Source: Campylobacter sp. UBA1713
Lineage (GTDB): Bacteria > Campylobacterota > Campylobacteria > Campylobacterales > Campylobacteraceae
NCBI GenBank assembly: GCA_002317305.1
Contig: DCIZ01000127.1
Span: 1-8,069, forward strand
Length of the DNA: 8,069 nucleotides
Direction of reading: 5' to 3'
Part shown: positions 1-5,209 of the stretch, piece by piece
Layout of the letters: each line of letters opens with the position of its first letter
How positions within the stretch are numbered: position 1 is the first letter of the stretch
Notes under the pieces: generated by a model
Seen by the model: only the letters and a program-made list of their open reading frames with translations
What the model was told of the DNA's origin: nothing
The model's database searches: none
Translations under genes and position numbers: made by a program

Positions 1-17
1 CCACAAAGCGAAGCTTC

Positions 18-55
18 CTTGAAAATCAAGCCAAACTGGTTTTTAGAGATGCCCT
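18..55 (-). repeat. Dispersed repeat copy A (AGCCAAACTGGTTTT family)
   Basis: Positions 22-55 align with 6155-6187 near proS. The cores AGCCAAACTGGTTTT (29-43 and 6162-6176) are identical, followed in both by AGATGCCCT. TTTTAGAGATG at 41-51 is the exact reverse complement of CATCTCTAAAA at 6021-6031 and 6147-6157. A small perfect inverted repeat, CTTGA/TCAAG, lies at 18-30. No coding function is apparent. Confidence 0.7.
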
Positions 56-80
56 AAAATTTTAACAAATTTCGAACAAC

Positions 81-123
81 GCCGTAATTCTTCGCTTCGC
101 TATCGCTCCCTCAGAATGACGGC
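81..123. repeat. Short palindromic element with GCCGT...AATGACGGC ends
   Basis: GCCGTAATTCT (81-91) is an inverted repeat of AGAATGACGGC (113-123) with one mismatch and a 21-nt loop. The right end, CTCCCTCAGAATGACGGC (106-123), is identical over 18 nt to 4330-4347. The left CAACGCCGT (78-86) matches the left end of the larger element at 4111. It reads as a short or solo form of that element. Confidence 0.7.
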
Positions 124-188
124 ATGCTGTTTTTGCTTTTTTGATAAAAACTCACTCCTAAACCCTAAACTCTCAACCTCAACAAACC

Positions 189-1370
189 TTACTTTTTCAC
201 TATCTTTATAGCCAAAGTCGTCAAAGCAAAAGTAAAGACAAATGAGATGACAGTCGGGCTAAAGTCAAGTCTAGTCGAAAAATGATATATAGCCACGCCG
301 AACGCCCAAATGATAAAATATAGCAAAAAGTGCTGCGAGTCTTTGTTTATCATGCGTTTTATCTTGTAAAGCTCCTCATCATCGTTTTGGTAGGAGTAGT
401 ATTCGCTAAGCATAACTGCAGACATTGGCACAAAAACCGAACCGATGAGAAGCAAAAAATTCGTAACACTAAGAACGTTAAAAACCAGCGTAAAAGCGGT
501 CGCCAGCACCACCACGCAAAAGGCGATGTTGCGCGGTTTTACGTTTTTGTAGACAGCAGTCGCCGACTCGCCAGCCGAATTTGCGTCCAAAAAAGTAGTA
601 GTAACCGTGCTAAAAAGTGCCAAAACCAGCGCACCCACGCCCAGCCCGCCATTTAAAACGATGCGCGCTATGTCGCTTTCGCCACCACTTGCTGCGCCGT
701 AGCCTATTAAATACATAAAACAGCTACCTAGCCCATACGCCACCACGCTTGTCAGCGCGCCAGTGGTAGGGTTTTCTGCTTTGCTCGTGTAGTCGGCTAT
801 GAGAGGTAGCCACGAGATGGGCATAGCGATGGAGAGTTCTACGCCTAGCCAAAAGCTCATGGAGTTCGCACTAGCGTTAAAATTTAGGTTGCCACTTGCG
901 ATGCCTTTTGTAAGCACGAGGCAAAAGATGAGGAGCGAGACGACCGCGACCATATTTATAAGACGGACACGTTTTAGCCCCAGCAAGACCCAAAGCGAGA
1001 TGAGCACGCCCAGCACGACACACCACCAGCGAAGTCCGATGCCTGCGATGGTTTGGGCGACAAGCGCGCCGTCATATATCATGATGGACGTCCAGCCAAA
1101 AAGCTGAACGATGTTTAGCACCGCAAAAAACGCCGCACCTCGCTCGCCAAACGCCGCACTAACGCAACTCATGGAATTTTCGCGCTTTTTTGCCCCCACA
1201 AGTGCCACCTCAAACAAGATAACGCAACCTATGAAGTGCCCGAGAAATATCGCACCAGCAGCACCGCTTAGCCCCATGTTTGCATACGCCGTGCCTGCTA
1301 GAATCTCCGCAAGCGAGATGGAAGCGCCAAGCCAAAGCAAGCCGTTTTCTAAATTTGATGTTCGTTTCAT
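189..1370 (-). CDS. cytX: CytX-type NCS1 transporter (putative hydroxymethylpyrimidine permease)
   Basis: This is a 393-residue inner-membrane protein of almost wholly hydrophobic segments, with about 11-12 predicted helices, the normal size for the CytX branch of the NCS1 nucleobase:cation symporters. The N-terminal block (NLENGLLWLGASIS, residues 6-19) and the SWLPLIADYT motif (186-195) are family hallmarks, as is the aromatic/polar stretch around Q89-W93. CytX proteins are proposed to import hydroxymethylpyrimidine for thiamine salvage, because elsewhere they sit with thiamine genes or TPP riboswitches; neither is present here, so the substrate is inferred, and cytosine or another pyrimidine is possible. 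The start has AGGAAAAAGG upstream. The gene begins 25 bp after the rsfS stop, so it is probably co-transcribed from the rsfS promoter. No frameshift is seen. Confidence 0.85.
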   Translation of the reverse strand: MKRTSNLENGLLWLGASISLAEILAGTAYANMGLSGAAGAIFLGHFIGCVILFEVALVGAKKRENSMSCVSAAFGERGAAFFAVLNIVQLFGWTSIMIYDGALVAQTIAGIGLRWWCVVLGVLISLWVLLGLKRVRLINMVAVVSLLIFCLVLTKGIASGNLNFNASANSMSFWLGVELSIAMPISWLPLIADYTSKAENPTTGALTSVVAYGLGSCFMYLIGYGAASGGESDIARIVLNGGLGVGALVLALFSTVTTTFLDANSAGESATAVYKNVKPRNIAFCVVVLATAFTLVFNVLSVTNFLLLIGSVFVPMSAVMLSEYYSYQNDDEELYKIKRMINKDSQHFLLYFIIWAFGVAIYHFSTRLDFSPTVISFVFTFALTTLAIKIVKK

Positions 1371-1395
1371 CTGCCTTTTTCCTACTTTCTCAAAT

Positions 1396-1722
1396 TTAGA
1401 ATGAAGCTTTTTTGAGCGACTTTAAAAACTCTTCTATGTTGTATTTTGCGCGGTAGTTTTCGCTCATCAAGTGCACGAAAATGTCGCCCATGTCCACAGC
1501 GACCCACTCATCACTCTCTTCGCTACCCAAAAAAACTTCGCCGAGCGGTTTTAGCGTGGTTTTTAACTCATCAAGAAGTGAAACGCCGTGCCTAGCGGTG
1601 AGAGTCGTGGCTACAACCACAAAAGATGCGAGGTAGTCGTTGCCCCGCATGTCCACGACCTCTATGTTCTCTGCCTTTTTTTCATCTAAAATTTTTACGA
1701 TTCTATCTATTCTCTCTTGCAT
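1396..1722 (-). CDS. rsfS: Ribosome silencing factor RsfS
   Basis: This 108-residue cytoplasmic protein of the RsfS/Iojap (DUF143) family binds ribosomal protein uL14 on the large subunit and blocks subunit joining when nutrients are short. The DYLASFVVVATT segment (29-40), with H45, and the C-terminal block WVAVDMGDIFVHLM (73-86), then the R91/Y94 region, match the family. The start at 1722 is chosen because it gives the normal length and has AAGGA six bases upstream; the frame stays open to 1890, but that extension is low-complexity, crosses the dps terminator and the promoter, and is not homologous sequence. In many bacteria, including C. jejuni as I recall, rsfS follows nadD; here its upstream neighbour is dps and its downstream partner is cytX. 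Confidence 0.93.
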   Translation of the reverse strand: MQERIDRIVKILDEKKAENIEVVDMRGNDYLASFVVVATTLTARHGVSLLDELKTTLKPLGEVFLGSEESDEWVAVDMGDIFVHLMSENYRAKYNIEEFLKSLKKASF

Positions 1723-1728
1723 CTTAAA

Positions 1729-1733
1729 TCCTT
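1729..1733 (-). promoter_or_regulatory. Ribosome-binding site of rsfS
   Basis: AAGGA on the minus strand, six bases before the ATG at 1722. It decides the start against the open upstream extension to 1890. Confidence 0.75.
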
Positions 1734-1753
1734 GTTTGATAATAAAAGTTATT

Positions 1754-1776
1754 ATTATAGTTAAAGTTTGCTTTAA
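1754..1776 (-). promoter_or_regulatory. Probable rsfS-cytX promoter with a small palindrome
   Basis: Read on the minus strand, a perfect TATAAT (1759-1754) lies about 30 bases upstream of the rsfS start. Directly upstream is TTAAAG-CAAA-CTTTAA (1776-1761), a perfect 6-bp inverted repeat around a 4-bp spacer, preceded by a T-rich tract. There is no good -35, as is usual for Campylobacter sigma-70 promoters. The palindrome could be an operator, but it is AT-rich and may be chance. Confidence 0.5.
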
Positions 1777-1804
1777 AAAAAGTAAAATGCGAAAAAATGT
1801 AAGC

Positions 1805-1861
1805 AAAAAAAACGCAAACGGCGAGTGAGTGAGCGGTGTAGAGCTCACGCTAGCCATTTGC
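1805..1861 (-). terminator. Intrinsic terminator of dps
   Basis: In the minus-strand transcript, GCAAAUGGC (1861-1853) pairs with GCCGUUUGC (1822-1814) over 9 bp with one G-U. Inside this, GUGAGC (1848-1843) pairs with GCUCAC (1834-1829) around an 8-nt loop. The stem is followed by one G and then eight U (1812-1805). The hairpin starts about 54 bases after the dps stop and ends before the rsfS promoter, so it should separate the two units. Confidence 0.85.
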
Positions 1862-1914
1862 ATTTTTAAATAAACAAAAAAGTATTTCAAAAAGTGCGAA
1901 AAAGTAAATTTACA

Positions 1915-2352
1915 TTACGCCAAAGTCGCATTTAGCATCCAAACTTTCTTTTGGAGCGCTGCGTATTGCTCTTGTGCTATGGCGACCGTTCCGCTATCTT
2001 TTGCCTCTTCAGCTACGTTTTCTAGCTTTTTAAACTCGTCTATGAGGTAGATGTAAGCCTTTCTGACTAGCTCCAAAACCTCGATAGATTTGTAGCTACT
2101 TTTGAGTTCAAACGGCGCTTTTGCTAGCTTTTCTAGCTCTGAAACTGAACTCACTGGCGCACCGCCGATGATGATGGCACGCTCTGCTGTATCGTCAAAA
2201 AGTGTGCTAAGTGCCTCGTAAGCATCCTCTGTGTAGGCGTGAATGGCGTTGAATTCTACGCCTTTTACGAGCCAGTGGTAGTTGTGAAACGCTACGAAAA
2301 GTGCGTGTGCGTCAGCTTGAATTTGGTTTAGTTGTTTTACAACGTTTGTCAT
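1915..2352 (-). CDS. dps: Dps-family ferritin-like DNA-binding/iron-storage protein (NapA-like)
   Basis: This 145-residue four-helix protein should form a dodecameric cage that oxidises Fe(II) with peroxide and stores iron, protecting DNA. The inter-subunit ferroxidase residues are present: H26 in the HNYHW motif, H38, D53 and E57 (DDTAER), matching H25/H37/D52/E56 of H. pylori NapA. W27 is also conserved, and the C-terminal VWMLNATLA resembles the NapA ending. There is no long Lys-rich N-terminal tail, so direct DNA binding of the E. coli type is uncertain. The start at 2352 is chosen for its strong AAGGAG six bases upstream and its fit to family length; an in-frame ATG ten codons earlier lacks such a site. 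It is monocistronic, with its own promoter and terminator. Confidence 0.95.
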   Translation of the reverse strand: MTNVVKQLNQIQADAHALFVAFHNYHWLVKGVEFNAIHAYTEDAYEALSTLFDDTAERAIIIGGAPVSSVSELEKLAKAPFELKSSYKSIEVLELVRKAYIYLIDEFKKLENVAEEAKDSGTVAIAQEQYAALQKKVWMLNATLA

Positions 2353-2358
2353 GTTTAA

Positions 2359-2364
2359 CTCCTT
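2359..2364 (-). promoter_or_regulatory. Ribosome-binding site of dps
   Basis: AAGGAG on the minus strand, six bases before the ATG at 2352. This strong Shine-Dalgarno rules out the alternative start at 2382. Confidence 0.85.
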
Positions 2365-2380
2365 ATGTTTAATATTTGGC

Positions 2381-2430
2381 ATTATATCACTTTTAAACTT
2401 AAAGAAAAATAATTTTAACTAATAATTTTT
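2381..2430 (-). promoter_or_regulatory. dps promoter with extended -10 and upstream direct repeats
   Basis: On the minus strand TGATATAAT (2389-2381) is a full extended -10, giving a leader of about 20 bases before the AAGGAG. Upstream lie two identical AAAATTATT repeats (2429-2421 and 2416-2408), 13 bases apart, just upstream of where a -35 would be. In Campylobacterota dps/napA genes can be iron- or peroxide-controlled through Fur or PerR. The AT-rich repeats could be such a site, but I cannot match them to a defined box. Confidence 0.6.
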
Positions 2431-2528
2431 ATTGATTAGGCATGTTGCGTTTTATAGGTCGCAAATATCAAATTTCGAGAATCGTCAAACTTCCGCGCTC
2501 CGTTTTCAGCTTTCAGTTTTCCGTATGT

Positions 2529-2546
2529 AAAAAGCTAACGCTTTTT
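2529..2546 (-). terminator. Possible weak terminator after the aminotransferase gene
   Basis: AAAAAGC (2529-2535) and GCTTTTT (2540-2546) form a perfect 7-bp inverted repeat around a 4-nt loop, so a U-tract follows a short GC core on either strand. It lies about 270 bases after the aminotransferase stop, beyond the repeats. The GC core is only two pairs, so termination efficiency is doubtful. Confidence 0.35.
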
Positions 2547-2551
2547 TTGTA

Positions 2552-2605
2552 GTCCCGCCGCCGTTTTCTTTTTCGCTAAAGCTCAAAAGAAAACGGCGGC
2601 AGGAC
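2552..2605. repeat. Long perfect-stem inverted repeat (21-bp arms)
   Basis: GTCCCGCCGCCGTTTTCTTTT (2552-2572), split here as GTCCCGCCGCC plus GTTTTCTTTT, is the reverse complement of 2585-2605 with a single mismatch at the fifth base. The loop is 12 nt. On neither strand is the stem followed by a U-run (minus side TACAAAAAAAGC, plus side GAGGGGGC), so it is not a standard terminator. It may be part of a dispersed palindromic element. Confidence 0.85.
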
Positions 2606-2653
2606 GAGGGGGCGGGGGCTTTCGCCCCTGCGACCCCAAAAGTCGCTCCGCAC

Positions 2654-2816
2654 GCAAATTTCCGCACTCCGCACTCCACACGCACTCCGCACGCATTCCG
2701 CATTCTGCACTCCGCTCGCAAATTTCCGCACTCCGCACGCATTCCGCATTCTGCACTCCGCTCGCAAATTTCCGCACTCCGTTTTCTGCAATCCGCACGC
2801 ACTCCGCACTCCGCAC
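2654..2816. repeat. CGCACTCC-rich tandem repeat with 46-bp unit
   Basis: GCAAATTTCCGCACTCCG occurs at 2654-2671, 2718-2735 and 2764-2781. The unit at 2718-2763 is 46 bp. The previous copy (2654-2717) is the same sequence with an 18-bp insertion (2672-2689) made of the same CACTCCG words, and the third copy is partial. Short CGCACTCC iterations continue to the aminotransferase stop codon at 2817-2819. It is not a CRISPR: there are no unique spacers of constant length. Confidence 0.9.
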
Positions 2817-4022
2817 TCACCCGCGCGCCAAATATCTCTTTATGTTTCTCGCCGCTTGCCTAATGCGATTCTCGTTTTCTATGAACGCGATGCGAACATA
2901 TTTGTCGCCAGCACTACCAAAACCACCACCCGGACTCACCGCCACCTCTGCCTCTTTCAAAAGCTCCATCGCAAATTCTTTGCTACTTAGGTGCATCTTT
3001 GACTCTGGCAACTTTGCCCACGCAAACATGCTCGCCTTTGGCGCACGAATTTTCCAGCCAGCATCGGCAAAAGCCGAGATGAGACAGTCGCGCCGCTTTT
3101 GGTAAGTAGCACGAATCTCCTCCACGCACTCTTGTGGACTCTCCAAAGCAAATGTAGAAGCCACCTGAATAGGCGTAAACATGCCGTAGTCAAACCACGA
3201 CTTTATCTTTTTTAGCGCCCCCACAAGCCGCGCGTTGCCACACATGAATCCCACACGCCAGCCCGCCATGTTGTAGCTTTTGCTTAGCGTGTAAAACTCG
3301 ACCGCCACGTCCTTTGCCCCCTCCGCCTCAAAGATAGACGGCGTTTTGTAACCATCGTAACCGATGACGGCATAAGCTATGTCGCTAATGATGTAAAAAC
3401 GCTCCTGCTTTGCAAACGCCACAAGCCGCTCGTAAAAACTCTTGTGGCAAACGACAGTAGTCGGGTTGTGCGGGAAATTTACCACAAGGTATTTTGGGCG
3501 TGGGATGCTCTCCTCAAAGACCTTTTTTAAGTCGGCAAAAAACGCATCTTCGTCTAACTCAAAATCTTCGCTGTAACGAAGTGGCATCTTTACGGCGTTG
3601 CCACCAGCCAAAATGAACGCTTGCGTGTGAATTGGGTAGGCAGGCTCTGGCACCACTGCAACGTCTCCGGGGTTAATAACCGCCCTACACAAATTTACAA
3701 AACCCTCTTTGCTGCCCATCGTCGCCACCGCCTCTGTGTTTGGGTCTAGCTCCACGCCGTAACGCTCTTTATACCAGTTGCAGATGGCTAGGCGGAGTTT
3801 GTAGATGCCCTGACTAACGCTGTAGCCGTGCGTTTTGTCTTTTAGCGCGCTTTCGCAAAGCTTTTTGACTATGTGCTCGGGCGTGCGTCCGTCTGGGTTT
3901 CCCATAGAAAAATCGATGATGTCCTTGCCCTCGCGGCGTGCCGCCATCTTTAGTGCGTTCATCTCGGCAAAAGCGTAGTTTGGCAACCGCTCAATGGTGT
4001 TAAAACGAATCTCATCAAACAT
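2817..4022 (-). CDS. alaC: PLP-dependent aminotransferase, AlaC / LL-diaminopimelate aminotransferase-like
   Basis: This is a 401-residue fold-type I (class I/II) aminotransferase in the cytoplasm. The whole length resembles E. coli AlaC (glutamate-pyruvate transaminase), for example KMAARREGKDIIDFSMGNPD near residues 25-44; many databases call the Campylobacter homologue LL-diaminopimelate aminotransferase. Visible catalytic residues are N186 (NFPHNPT), D214 and Y217 (SDIAYA), the PLP lysine K248 (TLSKSYNMAGWR), R256 and the substrate-carboxylate arginine R377 (VRIAF). The start has AAGGA about seven bases upstream. In C. jejuni the homologue, as I recall, is followed by hom; here it is followed by a repeat block and dps. 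The TGA stop lies at the edge of the CGCACTCC repeat. The fold is certain; the substrate (alanine or LL-DAP) is not. Confidence 0.88.
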   Translation of the reverse strand: MFDEIRFNTIERLPNYAFAEMNALKMAARREGKDIIDFSMGNPDGRTPEHIVKKLCESALKDKTHGYSVSQGIYKLRLAICNWYKERYGVELDPNTEAVATMGSKEGFVNLCRAVINPGDVAVVPEPAYPIHTQAFILAGGNAVKMPLRYSEDFELDEDAFFADLKKVFEESIPRPKYLVVNFPHNPTTVVCHKSFYERLVAFAKQERFYIISDIAYAVIGYDGYKTPSIFEAEGAKDVAVEFYTLSKSYNMAGWRVGFMCGNARLVGALKKIKSWFDYGMFTPIQVASTFALESPQECVEEIRATYQKRRDCLISAFADAGWKIRAPKASMFAWAKLPESKMHLSSKEFAMELLKEAEVAVSPGGGFGSAGDKYVRIAFIENENRIRQAARNIKRYLARG

Positions 4023-4065
4023 TTTTTATCCTTTTTAAAAAAGTAACTCAAATTTGGTTTTGTAT

Positions 4066-4099
4066 AAAATACTCCTGATTTCTTTTGCAAATCTGTCAA
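4066..4099 (-). promoter_or_regulatory. Tentative aminotransferase promoter
   Basis: On the minus strand there is a perfect TTGACA (4099-4094) and a TATTTT (4071-4066) about 44 bases before the start codon. The 22-bp spacing is too long for a classical promoter, so either the -35 is fortuitous or the -10 lies elsewhere. Confidence 0.3.
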
Positions 4100-4110
4100 G
4101 AATCTGTAAC

Positions 4111-4351
4111 CAACGCCGTCATTGCGTGCGAAGAATCCCCTGCCTTTTGAGCAAGTAAAAAAGTAAAATTTGCTTTTTTGCGAATTTTGCAGATTCTACT
4201 CCCTTAAATTTCAGGGGATTCTTCGGTCGGTAACGGAAAACGGAAAACGGAATTTGTAAAAATTCGCTTTTTCTTGAATTTGACGATTCTACTTATTCAC
4301 AAGGCGGGAGATTCTTCGGTCGGCTTTGCCTCCCTCAGAATGACGGCGTTG
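4111..4351. repeat. Composite palindromic element with 13-bp terminal inverted repeats
   Basis: CAACGCCGTCATT (4111-4123) and AATGACGGCGTTG (4339-4351) are perfect inverted repeats. A second, nested pair is CGAAGAATCCCCTG (4129-4142) and CAGGGGATTCTTCG (4212-4225), 14 bp perfect. Two segments also repeat directly at a 93-bp offset: GATTCTACT (4192-4200, 4285-4293) and GATTCTTCGGTCGG (4217-4230, 4310-4323). Between them is an ACGGAAA iteration (4232-4251). There is no transposase. The GTCATTGCGTGCGAAG start resembles the widespread CGTCATTGCGAG-type dispersed bacterial repeat as I remember it. Confidence 0.85.
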
Positions 4352-4379
4352 ATTTGACGATTCTGTAGAATCGCAGAAT

Positions 4380-4396
4380 CCGCACTCCGCACTCCG
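4380..4396. repeat. Short CGCACTCC repeat at a gene 3' end
   Basis: CGCACTCCGCACTCCG (4381-4396) is identical over 16 bases to 2798-2813. It ends three bases before the stop codon of the secreted-protein gene (4400-4402), just as the larger array abuts the aminotransferase stop, in the same orientation relative to the gene. Confidence 0.8.
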
Positions 4397-4399
4397 AAT

Positions 4400-5209
4400 C
4401 TATCGAATCAGAATCTCAAAACCACGACGAATATTTTCTGTCGTAAAGGCGTCGTCTATGCTCATGTAGCGAGTCCCTTTTGGAATCGCCCCCGCAAAGT
4501 AGTTTGTGTTTGCCTTGCTCTTGTGCTGGCTAATCAAATTTAGCTCCTCGTCAAAAAAGCGAATGAGCGGCACCCAACGCCCGCCCTCATAAGCCACCGC
4601 TTTCACACTGCTCCGCCCTTTGACGTCAAACATGTAGCTCTTCATAGACTTTGCGATGCTTAGAGTGCTACCCGCTACATAGTTGTCAGTAGGAATCTGC
4701 GCCTTTGTGAAGTCTAGTTCATACTCGTAACTCGTGTTGTCGATGCGTTTTACGCTATCTATAAAAACGCCACGCCGTTTTAGCTCAGTGTAAAAATTCG
4801 AAGGATTCAGCATAAATTCGCTTTTTATCTGCAAAGTCAAAGAGATTTTGTCATAAACGCCATCGTAGTCAAGCGGCAAAATCTCGCTAAAACCTAGCTC
4901 CCGAAGCGCGTCATCTACCACCACCAAAAACTTCATGCCACTTGCGTTTGTCGTTAGTTTGACTTTTGTATCCCACGCATCTCTAAAGTTAAAAACCAGC
5001 CACGAGCGTGCGGTCAAATTTGGGACGATTCTAGCGTAGTTTAGCCTGCCATTTTCGTCCGTAAAGCTCTTTTTGTTGGCAAACATTCGCCCTATTAGGT
5101 CGTAGTTTTTGGCGTAAATTTCATCGCCTACAAGCGCTTTTACACCGCTTAAAACGTCAGCACCAAACGCCACGCCACACAAAAGTATAGATATGAGTAG
5201 TTTTTTCAT
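4400..5209 (-). CDS. Secreted (periplasmic) protein of unknown function
   Basis: I do not recognise a named family for this 269-residue protein. It starts with a clear Sec signal peptide: MKK, a hydrophobic core LLISILLCGVAF, and a likely cleavage after AFG (residues 14-16). C11 is preceded by Leu, so a lipobox is unlikely. The mature part has no further membrane helix and is mixed alpha/beta in appearance, with W70, W79 and W212 and a Tyr/Phe-rich C-terminal half. The start overlaps the rlmB stop by 4 bp (ATGA), with AAGGA inside the rlmB end, so translation is probably coupled. Position and secretion fit C. jejuni Cj0151c (putative periplasmic protein) as I recall, although the membrane-protein gene that lies between there is absent here. 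The stop is TAG. Confidence 0.85.
   Translation of the reverse strand: MKKLLISILLCGVAFGADVLSGVKALVGDEIYAKNYDLIGRMFANKKSFTDENGRLNYARIVPNLTARSWLVFNFRDAWDTKVKLTTNASGMKFLVVVDDALRELGFSEILPLDYDGVYDKISLTLQIKSEFMLNPSNFYTELKRRGVFIDSVKRIDNTSYEYELDFTKAQIPTDNYVAGSTLSIAKSMKSYMFDVKGRSSVKAVAYEGGRWVPLIRFFDEELNLISQHKSKANTNYFAGAIPKGTRYMSIDDAFTTENIRRGFEILIR

Larger units (their letters stand above)
1..188. other. Gene-free left edge with two dispersed repeat copies
   Basis: No reading frame with a start, ribosome-binding site and recognisable product is seen here. The stretch lies downstream of cytX. It holds one copy of the AGCCAAACTGGTTTT repeat (about 18-55) and one short palindromic element (81-123), both described separately. 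The remaining 124-188 is C/T-rich (CCTAAACCCTAAACTC type) with no clear structure. No convincing GC-stem plus U-tract terminator for the rsfS-cytX transcript is visible. Confidence 0.6.
2383..2816. other. Gene-free repeat block between the aminotransferase gene and dps
   Basis: About 430 bases contain no convincing gene. The half next to dps is AT-rich promoter DNA (to about 2450). From about 2490 the sequence becomes unlike its surroundings: CCGTTTTC/CAGTTTTCC words (2500-2522), a small A/T-tract hairpin, a 21-bp-stem hairpin (2552-2605), a G/C-rich hairpin (GGGGC TTTC GCCCC, 2615-2628) and a CGCACTCC-rich tandem repeat to the aminotransferase stop. All three minus-strand frames stay open through the tandem repeat because the unit lacks minus-strand stops; the resulting Cys/Arg/Glu-rich peptides are treated as artefacts. 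Confidence 0.7.
4023..4399. other. Gene-free repeat block upstream of the aminotransferase gene
   Basis: This block of about 375 bases has no credible gene on either strand. 4023-4110 is the likely leader and promoter of the aminotransferase. 4111-4351 is a composite palindromic element. 4352-4379 contains CGATTCT-GT-AGAATCG (4358-4373), a perfect 7-bp inverted repeat that may fold at the 3' end of the upstream operon transcript but has no U-tract. 4380-4396 repeats the CGCACTCC motif seen after the aminotransferase gene. Confidence 0.7.

Noticed and set aside
1371..1395. TPP riboswitch ahead of cytX
   Set aside because: The gap between rsfS and cytX is 25 bp, far too short, and the thi-box CUGAGA core is absent upstream of rsfS as well.
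330..1404. Plus-strand open frames opposite cytX (330-656, 799-1107, 1111-1404)
   Set aside because: They are antisense shadows of the transporter gene, with no homology, no ribosome-binding sites, and compositions explained by complementing hydrophobic codons.
1723..1890. 56-residue N-terminal extension of rsfS
   Set aside because: It runs through the dps terminator hairpin, the U-tract and the rsfS promoter; the ATG at 1722 has a ribosome-binding site and gives the normal family length.
2353..2382. Ten-residue N-terminal extension of dps
   Set aside because: It would place the start inside the extended -10 region, and the strong AAGGAG precedes the internal ATG at 2352.
2654..2781. CRISPR array
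   Set aside because: The repeat unit is contiguous and internally built from CGCACTCC words. Unit spacing is 64 then 46 bp with no unique spacers, and no cas genes are nearby.
2506..2820. Minus-strand open frames (all three) giving Cys/Arg/Glu-rich peptides of 77-104 residues
   Set aside because: They are readings of the CGCACTCC tandem repeat, which lacks minus-strand stops in any frame. They overlap the aminotransferase end, have no ribosome-binding site, and give different repetitive peptides frame by frame.
4111..4351. Complete insertion sequence
   Set aside because: The element is only 241 bp and contains no reading frame that could encode a transposase; it can only be a non-autonomous repeat.
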